Shown here piece after piece: positions 1-8,480 of a DNA stretch of 64,000 nt; the first letter of the stretch is position 1; each line of letters starts with the position of its first letter. This DNA comes from OMPR01 sp965183835. Its GTDB lineage: Bacteria; Pseudomonadota; Alphaproteobacteria; Rhodobacterales; Rhodobacteraceae. The position numbers and the translations under genes were made by a program. The stretch spans positions 1 to 64,000 of the forward strand of contig CBCYME010000013.1 in NCBI GenBank assembly GCA_965183835.1, written 5' to 3'. The notes under the pieces were generated by a model that saw nothing but the letters and a program-made list of their open reading frames with translations, was not told the DNA's origin and searched no databases.

Positions 1-1593
1 AATCTCTGCCGCGGCTGATGCGCTTGCTGGATACCGAGATTTCGCCAGCCGCTTTCTGGCAGACGACCTGGTCGGGATTTCCGCAATAGCTGACCTAAAC
101 ACCGGCCTCGCGCATTCCCGCATTCAGTCGCTGCAGAGCAATGAAACGGCCAGACAAGCGGCGGATGCTACGGCCGAGGCTGTCTTAAAGATTGCCGGCC
201 TTGCCTCTCTACGAGGCATAGCCAGCCAAACAGCGATCACGGATCGGGCAAACACAATCGCTCAGGACGCCAAAGAAGTGAAAAGCAACCTAAAGACATT
301 AGGAGGTTTGGCCTGTGTTTTCATCTTGGTCGCCCTCGTGCTGAACCACGTCCTGATTGTCCGCCCGCTCAACAAAATCAGCCTTATCACAGAACGGTTG
401 TCACAAGGCGATATAAACCCCGTGGTCGGCTTTGATCGTGCTAGTGACGAAATTGCCCGCATCGCAAAAGCCCTCATGGTGTTCCGCGATGGCTTGGTCG
501 AGAAACAAGAATTGACGCGGCCAGCAGACGATGAACGTGCGGAAAGCCAAGCGCAGAAAACCGCTGCCGTCAATGCAATAGGCACCGGGTTGGCACATCT
601 TTCAAAGGATGACTTAACCTATCGTATCGACGACAATCTGACAGAAGATTACGTACAACTGAAAGACGATTTCAACAGCACTGTAAGGACACTGAACCTT
701 ACTGTCACCGATGTGGCTTCGGTGGCTGAATCCATCCGCAATGGGTCTGCAGAAATCAGCCAGGCAGCAGACGATTTGGCACATCGCACCGCAAGTCAGG
801 CGGCAGTATTGGAAGAAACGGCCGCCACGCTTCAAGAGCTCACAACAACTGTGCGGCCCGCTGCTGGCGGGGCGTGTGATGCGGATGACACCACGCAAGG
901 TACCCGTAAAGAAGCCTCGAAGAGCGGTGAAGTGGTCCAGAACACACTCAAGGCGATGGAGGGTATTGAAGAAAGTTCGGACCAGATTGCGCAGATCATC
1001 GGTGTGATCGGCGATATCGCCTTTTCAAACCAATCTTCTGGCGCTGAACGCGGGTGTAGAAGCAGCCTGCGCAGGTGAGGCTGGGCGGGGATCTGCAGTG
1101 GTCGTGTCCGAAGTCAGTGCATGTCGCAAAGCACCACTGATGCCCCCCGTGAAATCCAATCACTTATCGACAAGAGCGCTGATCAAGTTGGGCGGTGCGT
1201 CGATCTGGTGGATCAGGCTGGACTTGCGCTCCATAGTATTTTGGATCGGATTTCCCATATCTCCAGCCTTGTGAGCAATATCGCAAAAGAAACAAGCGAA
1301 CAGGCGACCGGCCTCGCAGAAGCCAACGCATCCATTGCCCAGCTTGATCAGGTTACCTAGAAAAACCGGCTATGGTGGAAGAAACCAACGCAGCAAGCCA
1401 TCTACTCAGCAGTGATGCTGAAAAGCTGGCATCGCTGATGACCGGGTTTGAGGTTTCTGCGCCCCCTCCTTCTGAAAACACCGACACAAAATTATCGGGG
1501 TGGGACTTAGATGGCTTTGCCAACGTTATCTGGTCCGGCACTGGCCCAGAAACCCGCATAAAACAGGATTCAATGACCTTCTATTGGCTTTAG
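1..1593 (+). pseudogene. Methyl-accepting chemotaxis protein, broken and 5'-partial
   Basis: The frame is open from the window edge, so the true start lies outside. It encodes a membrane segment (about 300-370), a HAMP-like region (RPLNKISLITERLSQGD) and a receptor signalling domain that would talk to CheA/CheW. The signalling domain is broken. An extra T in the run at 1022-1025 shifts the frame just before the hairpin tip (QTNLLALNAG in the shifted frame). A base is missing near 1120, CAG has become TAG at 1358-1360 (after SIAQLDQVT), and another base is missing near 1366. Reading across these lesions restores a normal order: EIQSLIDKSADQVG, then MVEETNAASHLL, then a short tail ending at 1593. 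A functional receptor is unlikely unless the lesions are base-calling errors. Confidence 0.85.
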
Positions 1594-1655
1594 ACCTGAC
1601 CTCGGTCGTTCCAGAACGATCGCACGCCCTTTTGTTGGTTCGGTTGGAATGGCAC

Positions 1656-2129
1656 CTACACGGGACGGATTTCACCTGTATCCAGAACAGGTGACGCATC
1701 CATATCTTCGGCGTCCAGCATGGCCGCTACCCGTTCCAGACCCGCGACCAACATGGCTTGTTCCCAATCTTCCATAGCGGCGAACTTACGAACGAACCGT
1801 TGCTGCAAGGGGTCGGGTGCATCAGCAAGAACGGTTCGGCCAGGTTCGGTTAGCAGGATGTCGATTTGCCGCCGATCTGCCGTCGACTTTTGGCGCACAA
1901 CCAGACCGTCGCGCACCAACTTGTCCACCAGGGAGGTCACGGTGCCCTGCGACACCTGCATGCGCGTCGAAATGGATTTTGCCGTCACGAACCCCCGCTC
2001 TGCGATGATCTGAAGCACCCGAAACTGCGATGGGGTAACGCCTGTGGTTTGGCGAATTTCACGACCGAAGAGTTCGGTTGCGCGCACGATCCGCCGAAGG
2101 GCGATCAAGCTGCTGTCGATGCGTTCCAC
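1656..2129 (-). CDS. ectR: MarR-family regulator, EctR-like
   Basis: This 157-residue protein has the MarR winged-helix layout: a helical N-terminus, a DNA-recognition region around residues 40-95 (GVTPSQFRVLQIIAERG, then QVSQGTVTSLVDKLVRDGLV) and the wing with the conserved DRR. The start is a GTG preceded by GGAGG. It is divergent from a truncated ectA, which is the place where EctR repressors of ectoine synthesis sit, so I infer it controlled the lost ectoine operon. The gene appears intact although its presumed target is broken. It could now serve other promoters. Family certain; EctR role inferred from position. Confidence 0.8.
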   Translation of the reverse strand: MERIDSSLIALRRIVRATELFGREIRQTTGVTPSQFRVLQIIAERGFVTAKSISTRMQVSQGTVTSLVDKLVRDGLVVRQKSTADRRQIDILLTEPGRTVLADAPDPLQQRFVRKFAAMEDWEQAMLVAGLERVAAMLDAEDMDASPVLDTGEIRPV

Positions 2130-2183
2130 TCAACCTCCATTGGTTTGATCATCAAAGAATACGCATTCACCCAATGACTTTCA

Positions 2184-2262
2184 AACCAAATAATGCTTTG
2201 CGAAGCAAAGCAAAAAATGGACTCAAATAGATAAATTTTGCAGAGAAGCACCATATTTGGTT
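2184..2262. promoter_or_regulatory. Inverted repeats in the ectR-ectA divergent promoter region
   Basis: Two nested symmetric elements lie between the divergent genes. The outer pair is AACCAAATA (2184-2192) and TATTTGGTT (2254-2262), a perfect 9-bp match. The inner one is GCTTTGC-gaa-GCAAAGC (2195-2211), a perfect 7-bp match. MarR proteins bind palindromic sites in such divergent regions, so these are candidate EctR operators. No site experiment can be inferred from sequence alone. Confidence 0.5.
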
Positions 2263-2346
2263 CCCTTCCGTCAGATTTTGCTTTGATAGTTGAATTATGA
2301 GGGGCTGCATGTTACTTCGCTCACCGAAGCGAAAGGAGCTACCCAA

Positions 2347-2703
2347 ATGCAACACCCCGCTCAGACAATGCAGGTGCCGCTACCCGCCCTGCGTAAACCC
2401 GCCGCCAAAGATGGCGCTGAAATCTGGAAACTTGTCCGGGCGTGCAGTCCGCTCGACGAGAACTCCATGTATTGTAACCTGCTGCAATGCGATCACTTTG
2501 CCGACACCTGCGTCCTTGCAGATCTGTCGCAAGAGGTTGTCGGCTGGGTCTCGGCCTATGTTATGCCGAACGCCCCTGACACGCTGTTCGTCTGGCAGGT
2601 CGACCTAAAGGATAAAGCAATAGAATGCCGAACGATCTTTGATACCGATGGGCACATTGATCGTTCGGCCCCAGCCGCACTAAGCAAGACGCGGCTTTTC
2701 TAG
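2347..2703 (+). pseudogene. ectA: Truncated ectA (diaminobutyrate acetyltransferase) remnant
   Basis: The ATG at 2347 follows AAAGGAG. Residues 1-85 match EctA closely: LRKPAAKDGAEIWKLVRAC, then PLDENSMYCNLLQCDHFAD, then DTLFVWQV. EctA normally continues for about 90 more residues, including the acetyl-CoA-binding RGxG loop of the GNAT fold. Here homology stops near 2601 and is followed by about 33 unrelated residues to a stop at 2703. No ectA C-terminus, ectB, ectC or aspartokinase follows. This is a genuine truncation rather than a frameshift, because none of the downstream frames resumes EctA. The product would lack the acetyl-CoA site. Confidence 0.85.
2627..2669. repeat. 11-bp inverted repeat at the ectA break
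   Basis: GCCGAACGATC (2627-2637) and GATCGTTCGGC (2659-2669) are perfect inverted copies separated by 21 bases. They lie about 25 bases past the point where EctA homology stops. There is no T-run, so a simple terminator is unlikely. It may mark the rearrangement that removed the rest of the ectoine operon, or be chance. Confidence 0.45.
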
Positions 2704-2840
2704 CGGCATAGCCCCATGGCCGCCCGCTCCAGACCTGATCGAAACTCGACATGCGACCCCGAAGCCGTTTGACGGGCGGTTGCCAAATCTGTACTCCGTA
2801 AAAAACAGAAACTTGATTACAAAGGGCAAATCGAACCGCC

Positions 2841-3724
2841 ATGCAGCTGATTTTCCACACTGGCGCACACGCGACTGACGAAGACAGGCTGCTCAAGGTT
2901 CTGCTGACGAACAAACAAGAATTTGCACAACGCGGCATCTCTGTACCAGGGCCCGGTAAGTATCGCCCACTGTTCAAAGACACCTTTACCGCACTTGAAA
3001 GCTCGCCCCGCCTCAGTCAGAATGCGCGCGATGTTTTGCTGGACGCAATTCTGGATGACGAAGTCGCCGACCGGATCCTGATGACCCATCAGCATTTCTT
3101 TGGGTCACAATGGTCTGCAATCCGCGACGGAGTCCTTTACCCGCTTGCAGGGCCCTCGTGTCGCCCAGCTCAAACAAGTGTTTGAATACGATCCAGCTCG
3201 AAGTCTTTATGTCGATCCGGAATCCCTGCGACGTTTGTGCCAGCGGTTCTCGCCAAAACAGCACCGAAGCGACAGCAACAGGTTCTTGGAATGAGACCGA
3301 TTTCCTCTCTCTACGTTGGTCAGATATGGTGCAACGCATTCGCGATAACGCGCCGGATGTGCCACTTACGATCTGGTGCAACGAAGATACGCCCCTGATT
3401 TGGGCGCAGATCATTCGCGACATGGCGGGTTTGGATCATGGCACCAAGTTCACCGGTGGATTCTCACTACTGTCCGAGATCATGTCCAAAGAAGGCATGA
3501 AAAGATTTCGCTCCTACCTGCATCAGTATCCCGAGATGACCGAGATGCAAAAGCGTCGCGTCATCGCAGCCTTTCTCGATAAATATGCCATCGAAGACGC
3601 CGTTGAAGAAGAACTGGATCTGCCGGGCTGGACCGAAGAGCTGGTCGAGCAACTGACAGAACTCTATGACGAAGATGTCTTTGCCATTCAGCGTATTCCA
3701 GGCGTCCAATTTATCGAGCCCTGA
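2841..3724 (+). pseudogene. Conserved hypothetical protein, multiply frameshifted
   Basis: I do not recognise a named family. The gene begins MQLIFHTGAHATDEDRLLK at 2841 and ends ...GVQFIEP at 3724. Reading through needs four frame changes: an extra C at 3153-3155, an extra C at 3193-3194, an extra C at 3224-3226, and a CT-repeat slip near 3304-3312. The reconstructed protein is about 290 residues with no signal peptide or membrane span. Its N-terminus resembles nucleotide- or sulfate-transfer P-loop-like proteins, but this is too weak to name. It is either a dead gene or a region of poor base calling; three of the four lesions are +1 in C runs. Confidence 0.7.
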
Positions 3725-3804
3725 CTTGGAACGGCAGCGCACGAACAAAGCTCAACCCCACCGGTCTGGCCTTGATTGTGCCTTTGATATAGAGGGGCTT
3801 TGCT

Positions 3805-4575
3805 TTGACATTTCGTAAACTTCTGCTGATCCTCCCCTTTGCTGTCCTGTTAGGGGCGCAAAGTGCGCGCGCCCAGCAACCTGTCGTAGTTTTTGCCGCC
3901 GCCAGCCTCAAAACTGCACTTGATGAAATCGCGACCCAATACCAAACACAGAGCACACACAGCCTTCGCATCTCTTATGCTGGTAGTTCAGCATTGGCGC
4001 GGCAGATCCAATATGGCGCCCCCGCCGAGCTGTTTATTTCGGCCAATTCTGCGTGGATGGACACTCTGGCACAAGACGGGCTGATCGAGGATGCCAGTCG
4101 TGTTGATCTGCTACGCAATCGCTTAGCTCTTGTCGGTGCCAAAACCACTCCAGAGCCGTTTGATATTTCGACCGACCTGAAAACAGCGCTCGGGACTGAA
4201 CGGTTGGCCCTGGCCTTGGTTGATGCGGTTCCGGCTGGCATCTATGCAAAGGCAGCTCTGCAATCACTGGGGATGTGGGACCCGCTGCAAACCCAGATCG
4301 CGCAAACCGACAACGTGCGTGCCGCTTTGCGACTTGTCGCGATAGGTGAGACCCCACTGGGCATCGTTTACGACACAGATCACCGCGCAGAAGATCACGT
4401 TAAAGCGCTGTATCTATTCCCGGAAAACAGCCACCCGCCCATACTCTACCCCGCCGCCTTGATATCTGATCAAGCCACCGAGGCAGCCCGGGCCTTCCTT
4501 GACTACCTGCAAGACTCAGACAGCACAGCCGTTTTCCAGGCGCATGGGTTTATCACTGCGAAGGATGCCCCGTGA
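3805..4575 (+). CDS. modA: Molybdate ABC transporter substrate-binding protein
   Basis: Periplasmic molybdate receptor, 256 residues, starting with TTG at 3805 after a GAGGGG-like site. A signal peptide ends at about residue 23 (AQSARA|QQ). The mature protein begins VVVFAAASLKTAL, the usual ModA start with the oxyanion-binding Ser. It continues with YAGSSALARQIQYGAPAELF, a second binding-loop segment diagnostic of the family. It forms a tight modABC operon, with a GTGA overlap to modB. Molybdate feeds molybdopterin cofactor synthesis, and the molybdoenzyme SoxC is encoded about 33 kb away in this window. No ModE regulator gene or clear ModE operator was seen nearby. Confidence 0.93.
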   Translation: MTFRKLLLILPFAVLLGAQSARAQQPVVVFAAASLKTALDEIATQYQTQSTHSLRISYAGSSALARQIQYGAPAELFISANSAWMDTLAQDGLIEDASRVDLLRNRLALVGAKTTPEPFDISTDLKTALGTERLALALVDAVPAGIYAKAALQSLGMWDPLQTQIAQTDNVRAALRLVAIGETPLGIVYDTDHRAEDHVKALYLFPENSHPPILYPAALISDQATEAARAFLDYLQDSDSTAVFQAHGFITAKDAP

Positions 4576-5270
4576 TCGCCGGGTTCGGTCCAGAAGAATG
4601 GCAAGCCGTTCTGCTCTCGCTCAAGGTTTCGATCTGGGCCGTTGCCCTCAACCTGCCCTTGGCTGTTTTCACTGCGTATGCACTAGCCCGGTGGCAATTC
4701 CGCGGCCATCAACTCCTAAACGGTCTGGTGCATCTCCCCCTGATCCTGCCCCCGGTTGTCACTGGGTATTTACTGCTGCTCACCTTTGGGCGACGCGGTG
4801 CAATTGGCAGCTGGCTAGAAGAGACTCTGGGCCTTGTGTTGGCGTTTCGCTGGACCGGCGCAGTTTTGGCCGCTGCAATCATGGCGTTTCCGCTCACAGT
4901 CCGGGCAATCCGCTTGGCCATCGAGGCAGTGGATCCAAAACTGGAAGAAGCCGCAGCAACCCTTGGGGCATCGCGCCTGTGGGTCTTTGCCACGATCACC
5001 TTGCCCTTGATACTGCCCGGTTTGATCGCCGGTGTTGTGCTCGGATTTGCGAAAGCGATGGGAGAGTTCGGAGCCACCATCACCTTTGTGTCCAATATTT
5101 CAGGCCAGACCCAAACGTTGCCCTCGGCCATCTATACCTTTTTGCAGGTTCCCGGTGGTGAAACAGCCGCCCTTAGGCTGGTCATCCTGTCCGTTGCCGT
5201 CGCGATGAGCGCGCTAGTAGCATCCGAAATTCTGGCAAGACGTGCCGCACGACGGATATCTGGCAGATGA
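4572..5270 (+). CDS. modB: Molybdate ABC transporter permease
   Basis: Inner-membrane channel subunit of 232 residues with several hydrophobic segments. The coupling motif EEAAATLGASRLWVFATI-LPLILPG (about 135-165) is the EAA loop that contacts ModC. The motif GFAKAMGEFGATI is typical of ModB. It starts with GTG overlapping the modA stop by four bases and ends overlapping modC by four bases (ATGA), so translation is probably coupled across the operon. Length and topology are normal. Confidence 0.94.
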   Translation: MIAGFGPEEWQAVLLSLKVSIWAVALNLPLAVFTAYALARWQFRGHQLLNGLVHLPLILPPVVTGYLLLLTFGRRGAIGSWLEETLGLVLAFRWTGAVLAAAIMAFPLTVRAIRLAIEAVDPKLEEAAATLGASRLWVFATITLPLILPGLIAGVVLGFAKAMGEFGATITFVSNISGQTQTLPSAIYTFLQVPGGETAALRLVILSVAVAMSALVASEILARRAARRISGR

Positions 5271-6355
5271 GCCTTTCTCTGGATATCACCCATCAGTTGC
5301 CCGATTTTTCTCTGTCGGTCTGCTTTGAGGTACCACCGGGTATAACCGCGTTGTTTGGCCCATCTGGCACGGGCAAGACAACGGTGATCAATGCGGTTTC
5401 AGGCCTGCTAAAGCCCGATGCGGGTCGCATAATTTTGGCAGGCGAGCCGATTTTCGACACATCCCTGCGCATCAACCTGCCGCCGCACAAACGGCGCCTT
5501 GGGTATGTGTTTCAAGACGGCCGGCTCTTCCCGCACCTCAGCGTCGAGAAGAACCTACTTTATGGTCAACGCTTTGCCCCCAAGGGTGAACCCGGGCCCG
5601 ACCTCGGGTCTGTGTCTGACTTGCTCGGCATCACCCCGTTGCTACAGCGTGCCCCGGGCACCTTGTCAGGTGGTGAAAAGCAACGTGTCGCGATTGGGCG
5701 GGCATTGCTGTCGCGCCCTAGAATGCTGCTGATGGATGAACCGTTGGCGGCTCTTGATGAGCCGCGCAAAGAAGAGATCCTGCCCTATCTGGAACGTCTG
5801 CGCGACCAGACGGACATCCCGATCCTGTATGTCAGCCATTCCGTCGCCGAAGTCGCCCGGCTTGCGACCTCTGTTGTGCTTCTCGACAAGGGATCCGTCC
5901 TTCGATCCGGGCCTGCGGAACAAGTTCTATCCGATCCGACCACCGTTCGCCAACTTGGACTGCGGCAAGCCGGTTCCGTGCTCTCTGCGTCCATTACCGC
6001 GCATCATGCCGATGGCCTGACCGAGCTCACCGTTTCGGGCGGCACATTGTTCCTGCCCAAGATGGATCGTCCCGTTGGTGCTAAAACCCGTGTTCGTATT
6101 CTGGCACAAGATATCATCGTCGCAGGGTCCCTACCCCGCGATCTGTCTGCTCTGAACATTCTCCCTGCCGAAGTGACCACAGTGCAGCCAGGTTCGGGAC
6201 CGGGTGTCGTCATTCAAATGCGGTCCGGATCTGACCATCTGCTGGCTCGCATCACTCGCCGATCTGCTGAAAAGATGCGCTTGAAACCCGGTGCGCACGT
6301 GTTTGCTGTGATCAAAGCCGTCTCGGTGGCCCGAACCGATATCGGCACACGATAA
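5267..6355 (+). CDS. modC: Molybdate ABC transporter ATP-binding protein
   Basis: Cytoplasmic ATPase of 362 residues. Walker A is GPSGTGKTT (about 31-39), the signature is LSGGEKQRVAIGRALL (about 130), and Walker B is LLMDEPLAALDEP, followed by the switch His in YVSHS. The C-terminal part (about 290-355) is the Mop/TOBE-like molybdate-binding domain, which distinguishes ModC from other importers (LNILPAEVTTVQPG). It is the last gene of the modABC operon and is followed by a hairpin shared with the convergent gapR side. Confidence 0.95.
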   Translation: MSLSLDITHQLPDFSLSVCFEVPPGITALFGPSGTGKTTVINAVSGLLKPDAGRIILAGEPIFDTSLRINLPPHKRRLGYVFQDGRLFPHLSVEKNLLYGQRFAPKGEPGPDLGSVSDLLGITPLLQRAPGTLSGGEKQRVAIGRALLSRPRMLLMDEPLAALDEPRKEEILPYLERLRDQTDIPILYVSHSVAEVARLATSVVLLDKGSVLRSGPAEQVLSDPTTVRQLGLRQAGSVLSASITAHHADGLTELTVSGGTLFLPKMDRPVGAKTRVRILAQDIIVAGSLPRDLSALNILPAEVTTVQPGSGPGVVIQMRSGSDHLLARITRRSAEKMRLKPGAHVFAVIKAVSVARTDIGTR

Positions 6356-6362
6356 CGCAAAA

Positions 6363-6383
6363 GGCAGCCCAAAAAGAGCTGCC
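6363..6383 (-). terminator. Hairpin terminator after gapR
   Basis: The arms GGCAGC (6363-6368) and GCTGCC (6378-6383) form a stem. Read on the minus strand the stem is followed by TTTT. It lies about 50 bases beyond the gapR stop and just after the modC stop, so it may end transcription from both directions. Confidence 0.55.
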
Positions 6384-6430
6384 CATCTCAGTGTGCAAAC
6401 AAACGGACCGTGTGACCCGCCCGCACGGAA

Positions 6431-6688
6431 TTACATTCCGAGCGCTTCTTTGTACATTTCCAGAACCGCTTCTTCTTCGGCGATATCATCTTTGTCACGC
6501 TTACGCAGAGCAATAACCTTGCGGATGACCTTTGTGTCGTACCCGCGCGCCTTGGCTTCGGCCATGACTTCTTTTTGCTGCTCGGCAAGGTCCTTCTTTT
6601 CAGCATCCAGCCGCTCGATCCGCTCGATAAACTGGCGCAGTTCACCAGCTGTTACGCGGTAATTGGCATCGGCCTGGGACTCTTCCAT
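6431..6688 (-). CDS. gapR: GapR-family nucleoid-associated protein (DUF2312)
   Basis: This 85-residue protein matches the GapR family: YRVTAGELRQFIERIERLD, then a charged helical segment, then KARGYDTKVIRKVIALRKRD. GapR clamps around overtwisted DNA ahead of moving polymerases and is typical of alphaproteobacteria. It is almost entirely alpha-helical with coiled-coil character and no signal peptide. The ATG follows GGAG with good spacing. It is a single-gene unit convergent with modC. Full length; high confidence. Confidence 0.93.
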   Translation of the reverse strand: MEESQADANYRVTAGELRQFIERIERLDAEKKDLAEQQKEVMAEAKARGYDTKVIRKVIALRKRDKDDIAEEEAVLEMYKEALGM

Positions 6689-6855
6689 CTCTGTACTCCG
6701 TCAATGTGCTAAATGAGGCGACCTGCGGGATACATCGGCCCAGCCTCTGCCGCAAGCATCCATTGCACGGATCGTGAAACCTGCAAGGCTCGGCTTGCGC
6801 TGCATCACTTGATCCGGTAACGCGGCACCCATGTAACCAGAACCGGTGGACCGTT

Positions 6856-7074
6856 ATGTTTGATCTCATCATCTGGGGCGGTGCCGCCCTGTCTCTTGCC
6901 GGTCTTGTCGGATTGATCTGGTGTATCTTTCGCGTCAATGCCGCCCGCAAAGCAGGTCTTACGGACGACGAATTGCGCGCAGCAGTTCAGGCAGTATTGC
7001 CTTGGAACCTTGGGTCGCTCTTTCTGTCGATCCTGGGCCTCATGATGGTCATCCTCGGCATTTCGCTGGGATAA
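6856..7074 (+). CDS. Small conserved membrane protein
   Basis: A 72-residue protein with two predicted membrane helices (residues about 5-25 and 52-71) joined by a polar loop (NAARKAGLTDDELRAAVQ). It starts at ATG 6856 after GGTGGA. I do not recognise a named function; proteins of this layout occur in Rhodobacteraceae as uncharacterised inner-membrane proteins. It is convergent with the next small gene, nine bases away. Confidence 0.65.
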   Translation: MFDLIIWGGAALSLAGLVGLIWCIFRVNAARKAGLTDDELRAAVQAVLPWNLGSLFLSILGLMMVILGISLG

Positions 7075-7082
7075 CCTCCGCT

Positions 7083-7301
7083 TTAGATCGGCATATTGTC
7101 AAACTGAGCTTCGACAGCTTCTTCGGCGAGCACCGAATCCAAATGCCGTAAATGCCGGGGAATTTCTGCCCCCTCCGCTCTCAGCCGGTCGACAACCAAG
7201 CTCAGCCTTGGTTGCAATTGCAACCGCAAATTCAGATCAGCACCATCAAGTTTCTGTTCGAGTTGTTCAGCTTCTTTCAGCAAGTCCTGTAGTTTCATCA
7301 T
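7083..7301 (-). CDS. Small hypothetical helical protein
   Basis: A 72-residue soluble protein, MMKLQDLLKEAEQLEQKLDG..., rich in Leu and charged residues and probably helical. I chose the ATG at 7301 because GAGGA lies nine bases upstream; an upstream in-frame ATG at 7310 overlaps that ribosome site and is less likely. No family is recognised. It is convergent with the small membrane protein gene and divergent from the persulfide operon. Confidence 0.6.
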   Translation of the reverse strand: MMKLQDLLKEAEQLEQKLDGADLNLRLQLQPRLSLVVDRLRAEGAEIPRHLRHLDSVLAEEAVEAQFDNMPI

Positions 7302-7436
7302 AGTCCTCATTCCTCCCCTATCCTTTGAGCCTGCCAAAAACAGGTAACAACCGTAAGAAGAATCCCCACAACGTAGAAGTTAGAGCAGCGATTCTCAGAA
7401 AATCGCCGCTTTTATTGGCACGTGACGATCTCTTTG

Positions 7437-7460
7437 GTAAAAATAGTGTCATATTTTTAC
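7437..7460. promoter_or_regulatory. AT-rich inverted repeat, candidate operator
   Basis: GTAAAAAT (7437-7444) and ATTTTTAC (7453-7460) are perfect inverted copies with an 8-base spacer. It lies about 120 bases upstream of the persulfide hydrolase gene. Operons of this type are normally repressed by BigR/SqrR-like ArsR proteins binding AT-rich palindromes, so this is a candidate site. I cannot vouch for a consensus match. Confidence 0.45.
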
Positions 7461-7470
7461 ACGCAAGACC

Positions 7471-7484
7471 TTGACCCGTATCAA
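7471..7484. promoter_or_regulatory. FNR/Dnr-type box
   Basis: TTGAC-CCGT-ATCAA matches the consensus TTGAT-N4-ATCAA at nine of ten defined positions. It lies about 95 bases before the persulfide operon, so an FnrL/Dnr-like oxygen- or NO-responsive protein may act here. The alternative target is the divergent small gene at 7301. Confidence 0.5.
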
Positions 7485-7577
7485 TGTGTACACTGCGTAC
7501 TTCAGATGCAGATCAAAACCATTGCATCACATTCTGTATTTACTATATGATAACTTCATGACCAATCGGAGAAACAC

Positions 7578-8441
7578 ATGACACCCTTTGTAAAAGCCTT
7601 CTTCGACGAAGCCACCTTTACGGTGTCCTATCTGGTGCGGGACCCCGAAGGCAGCGCCTGTGCCATCATCGACAGCGTTCTGGATTTTGACCACGCGTCG
7701 GGACGCACAGACACCACGTCGGCCGACAAGATCATCCAGTTTGTCAAAGACAACGCCCTTACTGTTGAGTGGATCCTCGAAAGCCATGTGCACGCGGACC
7801 ATCTTTCTGCGGCTCCCTATTTGCAAGAGGCGCTTGGCGGTAAAATTGGCATTGGGTCCAACATCACGCTGATCCAAGACACCTTTGGCAAGGTCTTTAA
7901 CGAAGGCACTGAATTCCAACGGGACGGCAGCCAATTTGATGCCCTGTTTGAACAGGGTGACAGCTTTCACATCGGACAGTTGCGCGGTGATGTCATGCAC
8001 ACGCCAGGGCACACGCCTGCCTGTATGACCTATGTGATCGGTGATGCCGCCTTTGTGGGCGATACCTTGTTCATGCCTGATTTCGGAACCGCACGGTGTG
8101 ATTTCCCCGGCGGCTCTTCTGAAATGCTATTCCAATCAATCCAAAGCATTCTGGCTCTGCCCGACGAGACACGCATCTTTGTAGGCCATGACTACAAGGC
8201 CCCCGGACGCGACGAATTTGCCTGGGAAACCACGGTTGGCGAACAAAAAGCCCTAAACGTCCACATCGGTAAGGGGCGTCCCATCGAAGATTTCGTAGAA
8301 ATGCGTGATGCGCGCGACGCCACCTTGGCTATGCCACGGCTGATCCTGCCGTCGTTGCAAGTCAACATGCGCGCCGGGCAGATGCCGGAACCGGACGCCG
8401 ATGGGGACGTCTTTTTGAAAATCCCGATCAACAAAATCTAA
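7578..8441 (+). CDS. MBL-fold persulfide hydrolase/dioxygenase (Blh/ETHE1-like)
   Basis: A 287-residue metallo-beta-lactamase-fold enzyme. The metal motif H-x-H-x-D-H is seen in ESHVHADHLSAAPY, with further ligands in MHTPGHTPACMTY, in AFVGDTLF and in FVGHDYKAPGRD. It resembles ETHE1/Blh persulfide dioxygenases, which oxidise glutathione persulfide to sulfite in the cytoplasm. It heads an operon with two YeeE/YedE halves and a DUF442 sulfurtransferase, the usual partners of blh in Xylella, Agrobacterium and Roseobacters. The customary bigR regulator is not adjacent. The ATG follows GGAG. Confidence 0.88.
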   Translation: MTPFVKAFFDEATFTVSYLVRDPEGSACAIIDSVLDFDHASGRTDTTSADKIIQFVKDNALTVEWILESHVHADHLSAAPYLQEALGGKIGIGSNITLIQDTFGKVFNEGTEFQRDGSQFDALFEQGDSFHIGQLRGDVMHTPGHTPACMTYVIGDAAFVGDTLFMPDFGTARCDFPGGSSEMLFQSIQSILALPDETRIFVGHDYKAPGRDEFAWETTVGEQKALNVHIGKGRPIEDFVEMRDARDATLAMPRLILPSLQVNMRAGQMPEPDADGDVFLKIPINKI

Positions 8442-8480
8442 CTCAGACGACATATCGCGCGAACACAAAGGAACACACAC

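Noticed and set aside
4499..5161. 220-codon plus-strand frame over modA/modB
   Set aside because: It lies in a different frame of the modA end and modB; the modB frame has the EAA loop and membrane helices.
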